This document shows positions 9,241 through 20,324 of a DNA stretch of 64,000 bases, piece after piece. Each line of letters starts with the position of its first letter. Position 1 is the stretch's first letter. The stretch comes from Piezodorus guildinii (lineage: Eukaryota; Arthropoda; Insecta; Hemiptera; Pentatomidae): the NCBI GenBank assembly GCA_023052935.1, contig CM041293.1, positions 167,793,341 to 167,857,340 of the forward strand. Direction: 5' to 3'. The translations under genes and the position numbers were made by a program. The notes beneath the pieces were generated by a model. That model was given only the letters and a program-made list of their open reading frames with translations. It was not told the origin of the DNA and did no database searches.

Positions 9241-10172
9241 AGACATGACACGAATAAAGAAGTAAAGAGTCCAGCAGCATCCCTAACTGCTCTTTAATTT
9301 AGTAAATAAGGTCCTTTATTCAGCTCTTTTTAATTATTGATATGTCATTTAAGTCAATTTTCATGAAGTTTGATATGAAAGCGTGTATAGAGTATTTATA
9401 TGTGTTGGTCGATTGATTTTAGTTCGTATTTAGAGCTTTGTTGTTTACGTACGAATGAGCTGTCTGAATATATATTTATTTATTTTTATGTAACTTTTTT
9501 GCTAAGCCGAAAATATATTAAACATTAGTGGATATGGGTTTAAGTGAGTATGTATATGTATTCATTTTAGGCACAATTTGATGATTTAGATAAAAGAGAG
9601 TGCAGTACTTTCATTGGTCAGTTTAGAGTCTTCCTTTACTTCCTCACAAGTAGACGAAAATTATCCAACCATGCAGCTTTATTCGACCGCACTGCTGTTA
9701 TTGGCCAATAAGAAGCGTGGTATAATGTTAGCATTAGCATTAAATTTGATATTGCCGTGAGGGCGCTCCGAACAGCTCAGCAACAGCTTACGATCTCTCC
9801 CAATACTAAACCTAACGAACCAAACCTTTATGCGATAGTGCATATTATCATATATAACGATCTGATTCTGTTACAAATCGCAGAGGTATAAAATAAAATA
9901 AAAATATACACATATCCCATAAAAGTTTTATTTAAAACATATAAAGAAAAAGGCTGAAAATTATTAACCAATGGTTTATTATTTCTTAATGGCTATATTA
10001 GGGTATAACTGTTTATATAGCTGCATAATTAACCAATATGAAAAGCAATCAATAATTAAAAGGAAAATTGCATGGCACCACTGCTAATTTCATATATCTG
10101 AACCAATTTCAATAATTATTTTTTTTAATTTTGTAGGAAATATGATTCTCTTCATAAGCATTATACATACTG

Positions 10173-10221
<49 letters not shown>

Positions 10222-10440
10222 GTTCTTCAAGTAATCCTGATCATCATATGTTTGGCAGTCCTAAATATTGTTTTATTAAATTTTAATTTTTCTCAAGTTT
10301 TAATTAATTTTTTATATATTCCAGTTAATATTTCTCAAAATTTTAATGATTGAGATCATTATATAAATATTCTAGTACATTTATTGGTTTAAAACTTTAT
10401 TTTATATCAAAATATTATAAACATTATCTAACAATTATCT
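9241..10440. other. Intergenic sequence with a long poly-T tract
   Basis: No gene is recognised. A T-run of about 50 at 10172-10218 could be the tail of a minus-strand retroelement, but no element body is recognised next to it. Confidence 0.5.
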
Positions 10441-10454
10441 TCAGAGTCTACTAA

Positions 10455-10515
10455 GTATCAGCCACTACTTTTTTAAGGCAGCAGTTACTAAGAAACTGTA
10501 TTAATCAATATATAA
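10455..10515 (+). repeat. Family D terminal fragment
   Basis: CCACTACTTTTTTAAGGCAG and what follows resemble the hairpin end of D repeats (GGCTGCTTTTCTAAGGCAGC). Only the end is seen. Confidence 0.4.
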
Positions 10516-10529
10516 TTTTGTTTTATTTA

Positions 10530-11195
10530 TTAATTTATTGAAATTTACAACTGTATTAGTAAATACATCAAGTATATTGGTTCATAATATAGATAATATA
10601 CATGAAAAGACATGAAGAGAATATGCCCATTGGCAACACTCCACTAGGTAATCAACACTAGAAGGTCTCGAGGCTATCTTATTTTCAGACGCCTAGGAGG
10701 ATTGTCAGGAATAGAAGAGGAAGCTAGGATTGAAACTAGTGGGTTAATGTGGGAATGGAGTTTGTCATGGAAGGAATGATACCTCGTATGGGCCAAATCA
10801 GCAACATATGGGACATTAAGGTCTTTATGGATGGGTTTGTTGGTGACAAAGTAAGGAGCATTGAGGATTTTTCGAAGGATTTTGGATTGTAGGGATTGAA
10901 TACGGGAAGAATGGGATGGTTTAGTAGAGCACCAAAACTCAACTCCGTACGTCCAGATAGGCCTTATGATGGTAATATACATGTAGCCTTTTGTAGTTAA
11001 GTGAAAGGTTAGAGCGTCTATCCAGTAAGTGTTGAAGTAAGCGAAAGCGTTGGGCAGTTTCTTGTCGTGTGCGGATTCCTTGTAAGACGTTTGTCAAGTA
11101 GGAGTCCTAGATAGCGAATCTGTTCAACCGGGAATAGCGGAATATTATTAAAGGACACTGTAGGGTAGGATGTCGTAGGTTTGCGACGAAGTATA
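10530..11195 (-). pseudogene. Family B LINE 3' end, RT C-terminal fragment (B2)
   Basis: The minus strand carries the end of the family B ORF2: the YLGLLLDKRL-like block, then IIRPIWTYGVEFWCSTKPS, SLQSKILRKILNAPYFVTN, HKDLNVPYVADLAHTRYHSF and the terminal NPPRRLKIR. The 10674-10982 part is one open frame. It is followed by the 3' UTR with AATAAATTAATAAATAAAAC near 10530. No catalytic region is present, so it is a 5'-truncated dead copy. Closest to the B copy at 53.3 kb. Confidence 0.8.
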
Positions 11196-11782
11196 TATAA
11201 ATTTTAAATTATTTTTTTATAAAACTATTTGATTTCTTTTCCTAGGGTATCGCGTTTATCAATTCATCAATTAAGAAGTTTAAAAGGGAATAAAGTGATC
11301 AACTTAAATTATACATTTATTTAAAAATTACACATAAAAAACCATGTGAGCATTATACACAACACTTTGGGTATTTATTCATCAATTAATTATTTGTTTA
11401 TCGCACTTTACTAATTCAATAACTCTATACATATTTGTCTTTATCTTGAAAAAACTGAGTTATGGGCGTATTTATGGTTATTTTTTTTTTATTATTATAT
11501 TTTTTTTGCCTTTATAATAATTATTCTTGTTTTGTTTTTTGTTAAAAACACTTATTAATTATTTCTCCATCTTCGAAAATAGCGGAGTTATAAGCATATA
11601 CACAGAAAATATTTCTCTTTTTTTTTCCGTCTTTGATCTGTTTATCGCGCATTACTGATTCGAAACTCTGTAAGTTTTTTCTTCTCTTTTATAATTATTC
11701 TCGGTCGATTACATAGGTTTATCATATGAAAATATTAAACCAAAAATACAAAAGATGATAAGTTTTCACATTTAACATGTCT
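11196..11782. other. AT-rich sequence, nothing recognised
   Basis: No coding or repeat signal that I can support. Confidence 0.4.
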
Positions 11783-11795
11783 GTTGTATAAATAC

Positions 11796-12065
11796 TTAAG
11801 AGGAGCCCTTAGCTGAGTGGTTAGCGTGCTAATCTCTCACGCTAATGGTTGTGAGTTCGAATCCTAGTCCCAGAGGGACTTTTTTAAGCATTTAATAAAT
11901 AGGGATTCACTCACAGCGTCTTCCCGGGAATGTGAGATCCGTTAAATGGTGGCACTCACAAAACTACCATATAAAATACATCGAGAAACGTGAGTGTAAT
12001 CTTCCAGGAGGTTACACCGCAAGGCAAGAGCCTGCGTGGCTGTCGCGCCACTGAAAGAAGAAGAG
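11796..12065 (+). mobile_element. SINE family S1, complete copy with target duplication
   Basis: A 270-base tRNA-headed SINE. The A box lies in TAGCTGAGTGGTTAGCG and the B box in GGTTGTGAGTTCGAATCC, as in a class II-like tRNA head; these would be the internal RNA polymerase III promoter. The body has CAGAGGGACTTTTTTAAGC, GGGAATGTGAGATCCGTT, CGAGAAACGTGAGTGTAA and GTCGCGCCACTGAAAG. A 13-bp direct repeat GTTGTATAAATAC lies at 11783-11795 and 12066-12078, the mark of LINE-driven insertion. No poly-A tail; the end is A/G-rich. Confidence 0.9.
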
Positions 12066-12078
12066 GTTGTATAAATAC

Positions 12079-12080
<2 letters not shown>

Positions 12081-12127
<47 letters not shown>

Positions 12128-12140
12128 TATTTATATACTT
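12081..12140. repeat. (TA)n microsatellite
   Basis: An almost pure TA run just after the S1 SINE target duplication. Confidence 0.9.
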
Positions 12141-12614
12141 TATTACTATATATTACTATTTACATAGGAAATCTAGAATATGTATTGAAGCGTCAAAAGA
12201 TCGCAAACCATTTTTAAACTTTCCTGTGGTAAATAAAAAAGGAATACATTTTTTTTTTTTTTTTATAGAGACTCAGATATTGACAACTATTTGGTAACTT
12301 GGAAAGGTCTTAGTGAAGAAAAGCATCCGTGGATCAAAAACAAAACGTTTCCACACCAAGAGCCCGATGTGTCGCAAATCCTTTGATGTTGGTCTCGAAA
12401 CTGGAGAAATGTGAAACGTGTGAGTTGAATGTATAATAAACTCTTGTGCGTAATCACGTCCGCATTAACGAAGATTTCCGTGCACGCACAAAGTTTTACG
12501 CCAGGGGTTGTTTTGGAAGGGATGTGCTATAATTTGTCCAAAGAAGTATGAAAAGACTATAGATAAATAATCTATTTTTAAATTTTAGCATATAACAACA
12601 AAACATATTACCAC

Positions 12615-12686
<72 letters not shown>

Positions 12687-13019
12687 CATTTATAGGCTTA
12701 ATTCATTCCCTACCGCCACTTCCAAAGCCGACCTGTTCAATTTTACCAATTATATAACGGTCAATGATAAGTCACTGATTCTATCATATCTCCGCCAGGC
12801 TCAAACAAAACATCAAATCACAATAAACAATTATTATTATATATTAGCCAAACTTTAATTGTAAGTAAATGCATTGAAAGGTCCATGCTAATTTACAAAA
12901 AATTGTACACAGCTTTATTATTGGGATAGCTTAAAACTTCTTTAAAGTTCATACACTTATTTTCGAAACAACCTTTTCTAATTCCAGACAAAAATTGGAA
13001 ATACTACGAGAAAACAAAA
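12141..13019. other. Intergenic sequence with a (TA)n tract
   Basis: No gene recognised. A second TA run lies at about 12616-12681. A less AT-rich block at 12300-12540 has no identity that I can support. Confidence 0.5.
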
Positions 13020-13145
13020 TTTATTTTCGGTTTCTCTTTTATTACACTGTGAGTACATCAAATTGATATTTGGACAAAATTCCCATTTAACCCCAATAAA
13101 ACTCATAGCGGTATCTCAAGATATTGTGTCCAGTGATAATATTTT
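13020..13145 (+). repeat. Direct repeat flanking the tail-to-tail B pair, left copy
   Basis: TTTTCGGTTTCTCTTTTATT through ACTCATAGCGGTATCTCAAG recurs at 14366-14490. The repeat is about 120 bases with a few indels, too long for an ordinary LINE target duplication. Confidence 0.7.
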
Positions 13146-13149
13146 TTTT

Positions 13150-13475
13150 TTTAAATTTATTTATTTGATCTAAATGTACCATATGTTGCTGATTTGGCCC
13201 GAACCAGATATCAATCCTTCCATGACAAACTCCTTTCCCACCCCAACCAATTAGTTTCAACCCTGGCATTCCTGTTCGATTCCTAATAATTCTCCGAGGC
13301 GTCTGAATAGAAGATGGCCTGGAGACCTTCTAGTTTGAAATAGTTACTGGAGTGCTACCGTTGGGTTGTTCCTCTACAAGTCTGTCTCATGTGATTTTAC
13401 TTTTAGCATATCTACTTGTTGTAATATAAATTACAGTTGTAAATTTCAATAAATAAATTTAAAAAAAAATATTTA
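13150..13475 (+). pseudogene. Family B LINE 3' end (B3), plus strand
   Basis: The reading is PYVADLARTRYQSFHDKL, a HPNQLVSTL-like stretch, then a frame change into the FSEASE/KMAW region that corresponds to the PPRRLKRRWP end of family B. The 3' UTR ends TTACAGTTGTAAATTTCAAT, AAATAAATTT and an A-run. It meets the oppositely oriented B4 tail to tail. Confidence 0.75.
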
Positions 13476-14365
13476 TTTAAAGAAATTTACAATTGTATTA
13501 AATAATTACAAAAAGTAAATAGGCTTTATATATGATTAGAACACATGGCAATCTTAAGAAGAAACTACCCATTGATAGCACTCCAATGTCTCGTTTATGT
13601 TATGAGGTCTCTTGGCCATCTTCTTTTAAGGCGCCTCGGTGGGTCGTCGAGAATAGATATGGAGGAGAGGTCACGGATAAGCGGGTTTGAGTGGGCAGGG
13701 AGTTTGGAATGAAAAGAGGTATATCTGTAACGGGCCAAGTCTTCAACAAATTGGATATTTAGGTCTTTATGGATGATTTTATTAGTAACAAAGTAAGGAG
13801 CATTGAGGATTTTACGAAGGATTTTGGAATGCAAGGATTGGATGCGTGAGAAATTTGATGGTTTAGTAGACCCCCATAGCTCAATGCCATAGGTCCAAAT
13901 AGGCCAGATAATTGTTATATAAATGAGTTTTTTGTAGTAAGTAGGAAGTTTTGAGCGTTTGTCGAGTAAGTGTTGTAGTAATCTTATCTACGAGCAGTTT
14001 TCTGTCGTTTCAGTGTAGTATGAGGATTCCATGTTAGGCGTTTGTCGAAGTGAAGTCCTAAGTACCGAATCTGCTTAACAGGAGTAAGTAGGATATTGTT
14101 AAAGGATACGGTGGGGCAGGAAGTCATAGGTTTACGACGTAGAGTGAAGGTGATTTGGTGGGATTTATTAGGATTTATTTTAATTCTCCAGTTTTGAAAC
14201 CATTCTTCTATGGCTGATAGATGGTTCTGTAGGATTTGTGATGCAGTAACAGGATCATTGTTCACAGATAACACACATGTGTCATCGGCGTAGGAATGTA
14301 AGGATAGTGCTTGGATGGAAAGGAATATCAGCTGTATACACCGTGTAAAGGATCGGACCCGGTTT
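13470..14365 (-). pseudogene. Family B LINE 3' part (B4), minus strand
   Basis: From high to low coordinate: the tail of RT motif B, a degraded ADDTCVLS catalytic box near 14280, then IEEWFQNWRIKINPNKSHQI, PVKQIRYLGLHFDKRLTWNP, a frame break near 13985, IWTYGIELWG-like, HSKILRKILNAPYFVTN and NPPRRLKRRWPRDLI. It ends in the family 3' UTR at 13470. At least two frame breaks. It is the longest B fragment after the one at 53.3 kb. Confidence 0.8.
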
Positions 14366-14490
14366 TATTTATTTTCAGTTTCTCTTTTATTACACTGCGA
14401 GCATAACAAAATTGATATTTGAACAAAATTCCCCCAATGAAACTCATAGCGGTAATCATCAAGATATTGTGTCCTGTAATAATAATTTAA
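14366..14490 (+). repeat. Direct repeat flanking the tail-to-tail B pair, right copy
   Basis: Matches 13020-13145 with small indels, for example the missing AACC after AATTCCC. Confidence 0.7.
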
Positions 14491-14984
14491 ATTTTTATAC
14501 AGAAACTTTTTTTCATGAAACTGCAGCCTTTTGTATAAATTTTGATCTTTTTACGAGGAATACAAATATAAGAAGCGGAAATAAAACAAAGATACGAAAA
14601 AAAAGAAATTAACATATAAAAAATCAAATATTATGATTTATGCTAGAAAGAATACTATTATTAAGTAAACAAGATACTTTTTAATCTAAAAGTTTTAAAA
14701 CTGAAAACAAAATATGCTTTGAAGTTTTCTAAGGCTTGTTACATCCAAACATGAAACCATTTTTATCTCGGCACAGTTGTTTTAAACTTTCTGAACTGTT
14801 AAAAAGTTCCCGGTAAATATTGCTAGACAAAGGAAATACTTACCCTAACTGTGTAAAACATTTTATACGGGCACTGCAATAAGTATGAAATATTAACCAA
14901 CTTTCCTACCTTTGCTATATATTTGTAAAAAATATTGTTCATAGAGTAATATATCATTTTTAATTTAATTTATCTCTTTATCAA
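14491..14984. other. AT-rich sequence, nothing recognised
   Basis: No supported feature. Confidence 0.4.
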
Positions 14985-15290
14985 AAATATATGGTAAGAG
15001 AAAGTGTTGTGATCGAGTTTTGATCTGAAATACACGTTTTAGGGTCTCTTGACCTAAAATGATCCCCGTCTCATAAAAAGGTCCGTGTGTGTGTGTGTGT
15101 GTGTGTGATAAGGTTAGCTGAAAAACAATAAGCTATATTAAACTGAAATTTCCTATTTTATGAGCGTATACGCCAGAGATGTTACAGTAACTTTTTCATC
15201 AAAATCAGTGAACCAGATGAGCCATTAAAACTCGGGAGGAAAGCAAAAGTCGTGTGTTAAGGGCTTGAACTTTTGATTTCAGTAGTGGTT
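14985..15290 (-). repeat. Family C repeat, right-end part (C2), with (GT)n
   Basis: Minus-strand C right end: ATATATGGTAAGAGAAAGTG, GTTTTAGGGTCTCTTGACC, an uninterrupted (GT)n at about 15081-15108 and AAGTCGTGTGTTAAGG-like remains. The left two thirds of the repeat are missing. Confidence 0.7.
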
Positions 15291-16274
15291 TCGAAAAAAT
15301 TAAGACAAAGTTAAAACTAAAAATTATTTTCTAAAGAACTTAAAATTGTTATAGAGTATATTTCCTTCTGTTGTTTGGTAGGCCAGTACATCCCTTAAAA
15401 AAAAAAAAAAAAAATTATAAGATTTGAACCTCGTCTAACAAGCAAAGTCAAATCACATCTAAATACAACTCTATCAATACTAGTTTTAAGCAATGATTTC
15501 ATACTTACTTAATGTATTTCATTGTATAATACAGTTGTAAATTTCTCTCAAATATATTTTTTTTTTTAATGATTTAATTCGAATACTGTTTGGATTGGAA
15601 ACGGTCAACTAATTATTTCCACTAGATGATACCTACTTGGAGCCAAACCTTCCTATTTTTAAGCATATATATTTTGTTTTTTTAATTAATTTACAGGGAT
15701 GAGAGCGGGGATTTAATAGCACTGAGACTTGATCTGGTAATTATTTTATTTCAAATTTTTGGTTACTTGGTTGCTAGGCAACGCGCGTGACAAGTAGGCT
15801 AATTAACCCACTCAGCCAACCCGACTTTTCTTTTATAGCATCATAACTAGGCTTAATGATTTTTAGACAAGTATCACTATAAATTTCATCCGACGTAAGA
15901 AGAGCTTCATTTGAAATGCCCTTTGCCCATCAGATATTGATATTGAAGATCCTTTCAGTGAAGGACGCAGGGCGGACAATTATTCTTGCCAAGAGACCAG
16001 CACTAAAGGTAGCAATCTCTAAAGCAAGCATTCTATTAGAAAATTAGGCCTGTTTGAGGAAGGAAGCTAAGAGCCTCAAGCCGCAACAAATTACTTTCAT
16101 TCTAGAAGGGCTTTCATTAGGGAACCTCTTCCCTTTTTCATTACCAACAAATCACTACCTGAGGCTTCCTCGGTCAAGCACCAATGACCGCCATGGAACT
16201 ATTCACATCAAGTAGCTTTTGCCGAATACTGATGCTTGCCGATAACTGTAGGAAGCACAACTTTCACTTTAAGA
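15291..16274. other. Intergenic sequence, nothing firm
   Basis: A stretch at 15430-15570 ending TACAGTTGTAAATTTCTCTC and a T-run resembles a B-family 3' UTR but is too degraded to call. A less AT-rich block at 15930-16230 has no recognised identity. Confidence 0.4.
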
Positions 16275-16400
16275 ATAACAGCATACTTTTTTTACTTTCA
16301 CTTACGTATATATGTAGTATATTGTAAGGGAAAGTAGTTCGATCGTGAAAATTTTCAAATTCCTGTTTTCAACGAAAATACACGTTGTTGTGTTTGGGGT
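16275..16400 (-). repeat. Family C repeat, right end only (C3)
   Basis: TTACTTTCACTTACGTATAT, AAGGGAAAGTAGTTCGATCG and CAACGAAAATACACG match the right end of C on the minus strand; the rest is absent. Confidence 0.65.
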
Positions 16401-16499
16401 TTTGAGGCGTAAAACCCAGAGGTCATAAACGCCTATAGTTCTCTTTAATTAAAAAATAAATAAATCAATATTAATAGACTAAGCTTATAATAATGGCAA

Positions 16500-16990
16500 T
16501 AACAATAAGATAAAAAAATCTAGTGCGGCAACACACTACTTTTACTTACTTCCATTTTTAAAATCAATGAAAGAATTTTCAAAAACAAAGATAAAAATAC
16601 GTGAAACTATTAAGGAATTAATTATATTGAATTTATATAGGAACATGTGTTTTATTAACAAATCTATTATATTATTATCTAAAATAATCAGTTAGTTTTA
16701 TCTTCTTTTCATCATTCTCCATTAACTTTTAATAGCTTGAGTATAAGTTAATATTTTTTCTAAAATCTTTAGCTTTCCAACGATATACCATACATGTATA
16801 TTACTGCTCTTATGTTCAAAAACTAAAAATTGCATTAAAAAAATATTTTTTCGGTTTTCTCCTTTAGTACGGTATCGAATTTATTCAATTTATATATTTA
16901 CCTGTTTTTCATCAGTGGTAACAAGATAATATTGTTGTTTTTATAGAATCAACAAAATTAAAGATACTTTAGAGAAAAAAAAATTAAAAT
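16500..16990 (+). repeat. Family C repeat, left half (C4)
   Basis: It runs from AAAAAAATCTAGTGCGGCAA through the TTACTTACTTCCATTTTT, AACATGTGTTTTATTAACAA, CATACATGTATATTACTGCT and ACCTGTTTTTCATCAGTGG blocks to AAATTAAAATATCGG. There it is cut by the 5' end of the family A copy at 16995. Confidence 0.75.
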
Positions 16991-17002
16991 ATCGGCGGTG
17001 AA

Positions 17003-17580
17003 CAGCTGATGCGCTCGATGATAACAGTCATACGTTACTTCGTCTCTCAGATTTTTGCTCTTTTCAGTAGGAATTCGCTTGAGTTCAGTCTGGAAAACAT
17101 CACTAGACTTCAAGAAAACCACAGCAGTGAATATTGGAGAAATATCGGTAAGCAATGTTATAATTTACTTTGTAGAATCGCGAAAAGTGAAAGGATGGTC
17201 ACTGATCAGCCGATTGCCGCTAGCTCGGCAAGCTCGGGCTTGCTTTTCTTTAAATTATCTTTCTTTTATAATCTTTCCTTCTCATTCTCGAGAAAAATCA
17301 GCTGATGCGCTCGATGATAACAGTCATAAGTTACATCGTCTCTCAGATTTTTGCTTTTTTCAGTAGGAATTCGCTAGAATTCAGTCTGGAGAACATCACT
17401 AGACCTCAGGAATATTACGGCAGTGAATATTGGAGAAGTTTCGGTAAGCAAAGTTATAATTTACTTTGTACAATCACGAAAAAGTGAAAGAAGGGTCACT
17501 GATCAGCTGATCGCCGCTAGCTCGGCAAGCTCGGGCTTGCTTTTCTTTTACTTATCTTTCTTTTATCTTTAATTCGTATC
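17003..17580 (+). promoter_or_regulatory. Two tandem 5' UTR units of family A
   Basis: A unit starting CAGCTGATGCGCTCGATGAT occurs at 17003 and again at 17299, a period of 296 bases. Both contain TTCAGTCTGGA, ACATCACTAGAC, GTGAATATTGGAGAA and GCTCGGCAAGCTCGGGCTTG. The 54.7 kb copy has a single, more diverged unit. LINEs of this type use internal promoters in the 5' UTR, so tandem units could be promoter monomers; that role is inferred. Confidence 0.7.
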
Positions 17581-17618
17581 TCATTATTTATTTATTATTA
17601 TTATTATTTTCTTAATCA

Positions 17619-18268
17619 ATGAGATATTTTCATCAAGTCATGTCCTCAAAGTCCGCAAGTAAAAGATCTAGATCTGCAGGTTCGAACTCGTCTCCCACAA
17701 AACAGAGACCCCGCCGTGAACAAAATAAAAAAATGATTCCACCAGCGACCGCGTCAGCCACCTCATTAGGATCTGAACCACAGCCCAGCAATCATCACAA
17801 GGAATAACTGATGAATCTCCGTTTTTTACACCGAATCCATTTCAGATCCTCCAAAATGAAAAAGAAACCATGGAATCTTCTCCTATACCCAGAGAACCAC
17901 TACCTCCACCAATATTTGTTAAAAATATTAAAAATTTTAAACTGATGTGTGCGCATTTAAACAAAGTAACATAAGTACCAAAAGTTATTGCCATCACATA
18001 CCACGCTGTGTGAAATGCGGTGAACAGCATAAAACAGAAGAATGTACAAGATCAAGATCAACACCCGCTGTATGTGCTCTGTGCCTCAAGGACCACCCGG
18101 CTAACTACAAGGGATGTGAAATCTACAAGAAACTCAGAACCAGATACCAAAAACCTCAGGATCAGAATGAAACAGCTGTACCAACCAGAAGCAGAAGAGA
18201 ACCATCTAAACTTGTAAATTCTAACGTGTCATTTGCCCACTTGCTCCTACCCATATTAGAATCTTAAA
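17619..18268 (+). pseudogene. ORF1 (gag-like) of A1, broken
   Basis: The start MRYFHQVMSSKSASKRSRSA matches the N-terminus of the intact ORF1 at 54977. The frame is lost after about 62 residues, near EPQPSNHHKE. An internal deletion removes the middle, including the first CCHC knuckle. Knuckles two and three survive in another frame from about 17998: CVKCGEQHKTEEC and CALCLKDHPANYKGC, followed by RREPSKLVNSNVSFAHLL. It cannot make a working nucleic-acid-binding ORF1 protein. The join to RT sequence lies near 18245-18268. Confidence 0.85.
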
Positions 18269-19332
18269 ATCTTCCTTCCCATCAGTTTGGATTCCGTCCT
18301 CAGCATTCCACAGTTCAACAGGGGCTCCGAGTTGTAGACCATATTTCCTCAGCTCTTGAATGCAAAGAGTATTGTTCTGGTGCGTTTCTGGACATTGCGC
18401 AAGCTTTTGACCGGGTATGGTACACTGGATTACTCTTCAAGCTGAAAACCCATTTACCCCAGTCTCTATACCTCATTCTCCGATCCTATCTCTCGAACCG
18501 TTCCTTCCGAGTTCGCTGTGGTGAAGAATTTTCTAACCTTTATCCCGTTGAGGCCGGTGTTCCTCAAGGCAGCGTCTTGGGACCCATCCTCTACATCCTT
18601 TACACTGCTGATATTCCTACACATCCTGATACCTTTCTGGCAACTTTTGCAGACGACACCGCCATCCTATCATCCAGTTCCAATCCTGAAACAGCATCCT
18701 TAAACCTTCAGAGACACCTTTTCCTTATCGAACATTGGTGTAATAACTGGCGTGTAAAGGTGAACGAAGCCAAATGTAAACACACAACCTTTACTCTTAG
18801 ACGAAAATCCTGTCCGCCAGTTTATTTCAACTCATTACCGATTCCTCTCTCAGATACAGTCCGGTATCTTGGCTTACTGTTAGACAAAAGATTGACTTGG
18901 AACCCACATACAAGACTTAAAAGACAAGAACTCAACCGACGATTCGGACAGTTATACCGACTACTCAACAGAAAATCTGAACTTACAGTTTACAACAAAT
19001 TATTAATCTACAAGACAATACTGAAGCCCATCTGGACCTACGGACTAGAACTGTGGGGGACAGCTAAACGTTCTAACATCAAACGCATTCAATCCTTTCA
19101 ATCTAAAGTCCTCCGAACAATAGTAAATGCTCTTCATTATGTCACTAACAATACCTTGCACCACGACCTAAATATTCCAATTAGTTTAGATCTTATTCCA
19201 TCAAAATTCTACAAATTCCATCAGAACCTTATCCATCACCCCAATCCTCTAGCTCAATCCCTTTCCAGCTCCACGCACCCTTACTATCTCCCAGGAAGGG
19301 TGAAATGGCAGTGGCTCCGAGCCCTCTTGTAA
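18268..19332 (+). pseudogene. ORF2 RT domain of A1, 5'-deleted
   Basis: It begins in the RT at the HQFGFRPQHSTVQQGLRVVD block. Motif A (FLDIAQAFDRVW), then NRSFRVRCG, motif B (AGVPQGSVLGPILYILYTAD) and motif C (FADDTAIL) follow, with a frameshift near 18560. The region from about 18577 is one open frame through YLGLLLDKRLTWNPHTRLKR, IWTYGLELWGTAKRSN and the FHQNLIHHPNPL C-terminus. There is no endonuclease and no start codon in context, so this is a nonfunctional copy with well-preserved RT motifs. Confidence 0.85.
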
Positions 19333-19587
19333 ATATGTATGAATTGGAGTTCTAGGACTGGCTAGATTCTCCACTCAAAGTGCTGTATGTTTGACGTGTA
19401 TATAGGTATGAGTAATTTCTAGACTTTGTATATACTTTATATTTTTATTCATTATTGTATATATATATTTTATTATAATTGTATTTCTATGAAAATATCG
19501 TATAAATGTCATATTTCACCACTATTATTATTGTTTAAGTTAGGACAGATTGTAATATTACTCAATAAAAAGCGTTTAAAAAAAAAG

Positions 19588-19765
19588 AAGATAATAATAC
19601 AATAGATTTTTTAATAAAACATAAGTTTCTATCGAAATTAAATTTAATTAATTCTTTATAAGTTTCAATCATTTCTACCTCTAACAGTATTTGAAAATTA
19701 TTTAATATATTTTTACAACGGAGGTAAGTGAAAATCGAGTATTGCCCGCACCAGATTTTTTTCCC
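19588..19765 (-). repeat. Family C repeat, left end (C5)
   Basis: Minus-strand C left end: AATAGATTTTTTAATAAAAC, then ACGGAGGTAAGTGAAAATCG, TATTGCCCGCACCAGATTTT. It starts directly at the poly-A of A1. Confidence 0.75.
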
Positions 19766-19786
19766 TTTCAAAAAAACTAAATGATA

Positions 19787-20312
19787 AGTCCTCCGTACAA
19801 TAGTAAATGCTCCTTATTATGTCTCCAATTATACCTTGCACCACGACCTTAATGTTCCATTTATTTCAGACCTAATTCCATCCAAATTTTCCAAATTCCA
19901 CCAGAACCTCATTCATCATCCTAATCCTTTAGCTCAATCCCTATCCAGCTCCACTCATCCATACAACCCACCTAGAAGGTTGAAACTCCAGATGACCTTG
20001 AAGATGCCGTAAACTCCTTCACCATCGCTATTCAACAAGCTGTTTGGACTGCCTCCTCTCCCAAGCACTCCCAGATAAGTCATAACCAAAATAATTTACC
20101 ACAACACCTTATAGACCTCATCCGCGATCCAGATCCTTATGGCAACGCACCCGTCACCCCACAGATCGCCGCTCCTCTAACTTTTATTGTAGACAATTAA
20201 AGAGGGAGCTGGCGACCTTCCGTTTCCAATCCTTTAGTTCCTTGCTTTCTTCTCTTTAGGCTTGTGACAATTCCCTGTGGAATGTCACCAAAAAAAAAAA
20301 AAAAAAAAAAAA
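19787..20312 (+). pseudogene. Permuted family A ORF2 chimera with poly-A (A2)
   Basis: The first part (19787-19985) matches the C-terminal end of A ORF2 (58680-58870 in the better copy): SPPYNNS..YVSNYTLHHDLNVPF and the LSSSTHPYNPPRRL end. It then jumps back to the linker between endonuclease and RT (57068-57325 in the better copy). It stops at CTGTGGAATGTCACC, followed at once by about 30 A residues (20289-20318). So 3' sequence precedes 5' sequence and a tail sits on an internal point. It keeps 60 bases of linker (AAGCTGTTTGGACTGCC onward) that the 54.7 kb copy lost. Confidence 0.8.
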
Positions 20313-20324
20313 AAAATTATAGGC

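Larger units (their letters stand above)
16995..19586 (+). mobile_element. Family A Jockey-like LINE, internally deleted copy (A1)
   Basis: This copy has a duplicated 5' UTR, a shortened ORF1, the RT half of ORF2, a 3' UTR and a short poly-A (19578-19586). Compared with the copy at 54.7 kb it lost about 405 bases inside ORF1 and about 1.8 kb from late ORF1 to mid RT, including the whole endonuclease. It is flanked by C fragments in opposite orientations (16500-16990 plus, 19588-19765 minus). I see no clear target duplication. Confidence 0.9.

Noticed and set aside
11817..11870. tRNA-like sequence with A and B boxes
   Set aside because: It is the head of an S1 SINE with a 13-bp target duplication, not a tRNA gene. 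No full cloverleaf is required to explain it, and the same head occurs in other copies.
12067..12297. 76-residue open frame rich in Tyr and Ile
   Set aside because: It is the translation of a (TA)n microsatellite.
17009..17366. Overlapping 98- and 103-residue open frames
   Set aside because: They fall in the duplicated 5' UTR units of LINE copy A1 and are not conserved in A4.
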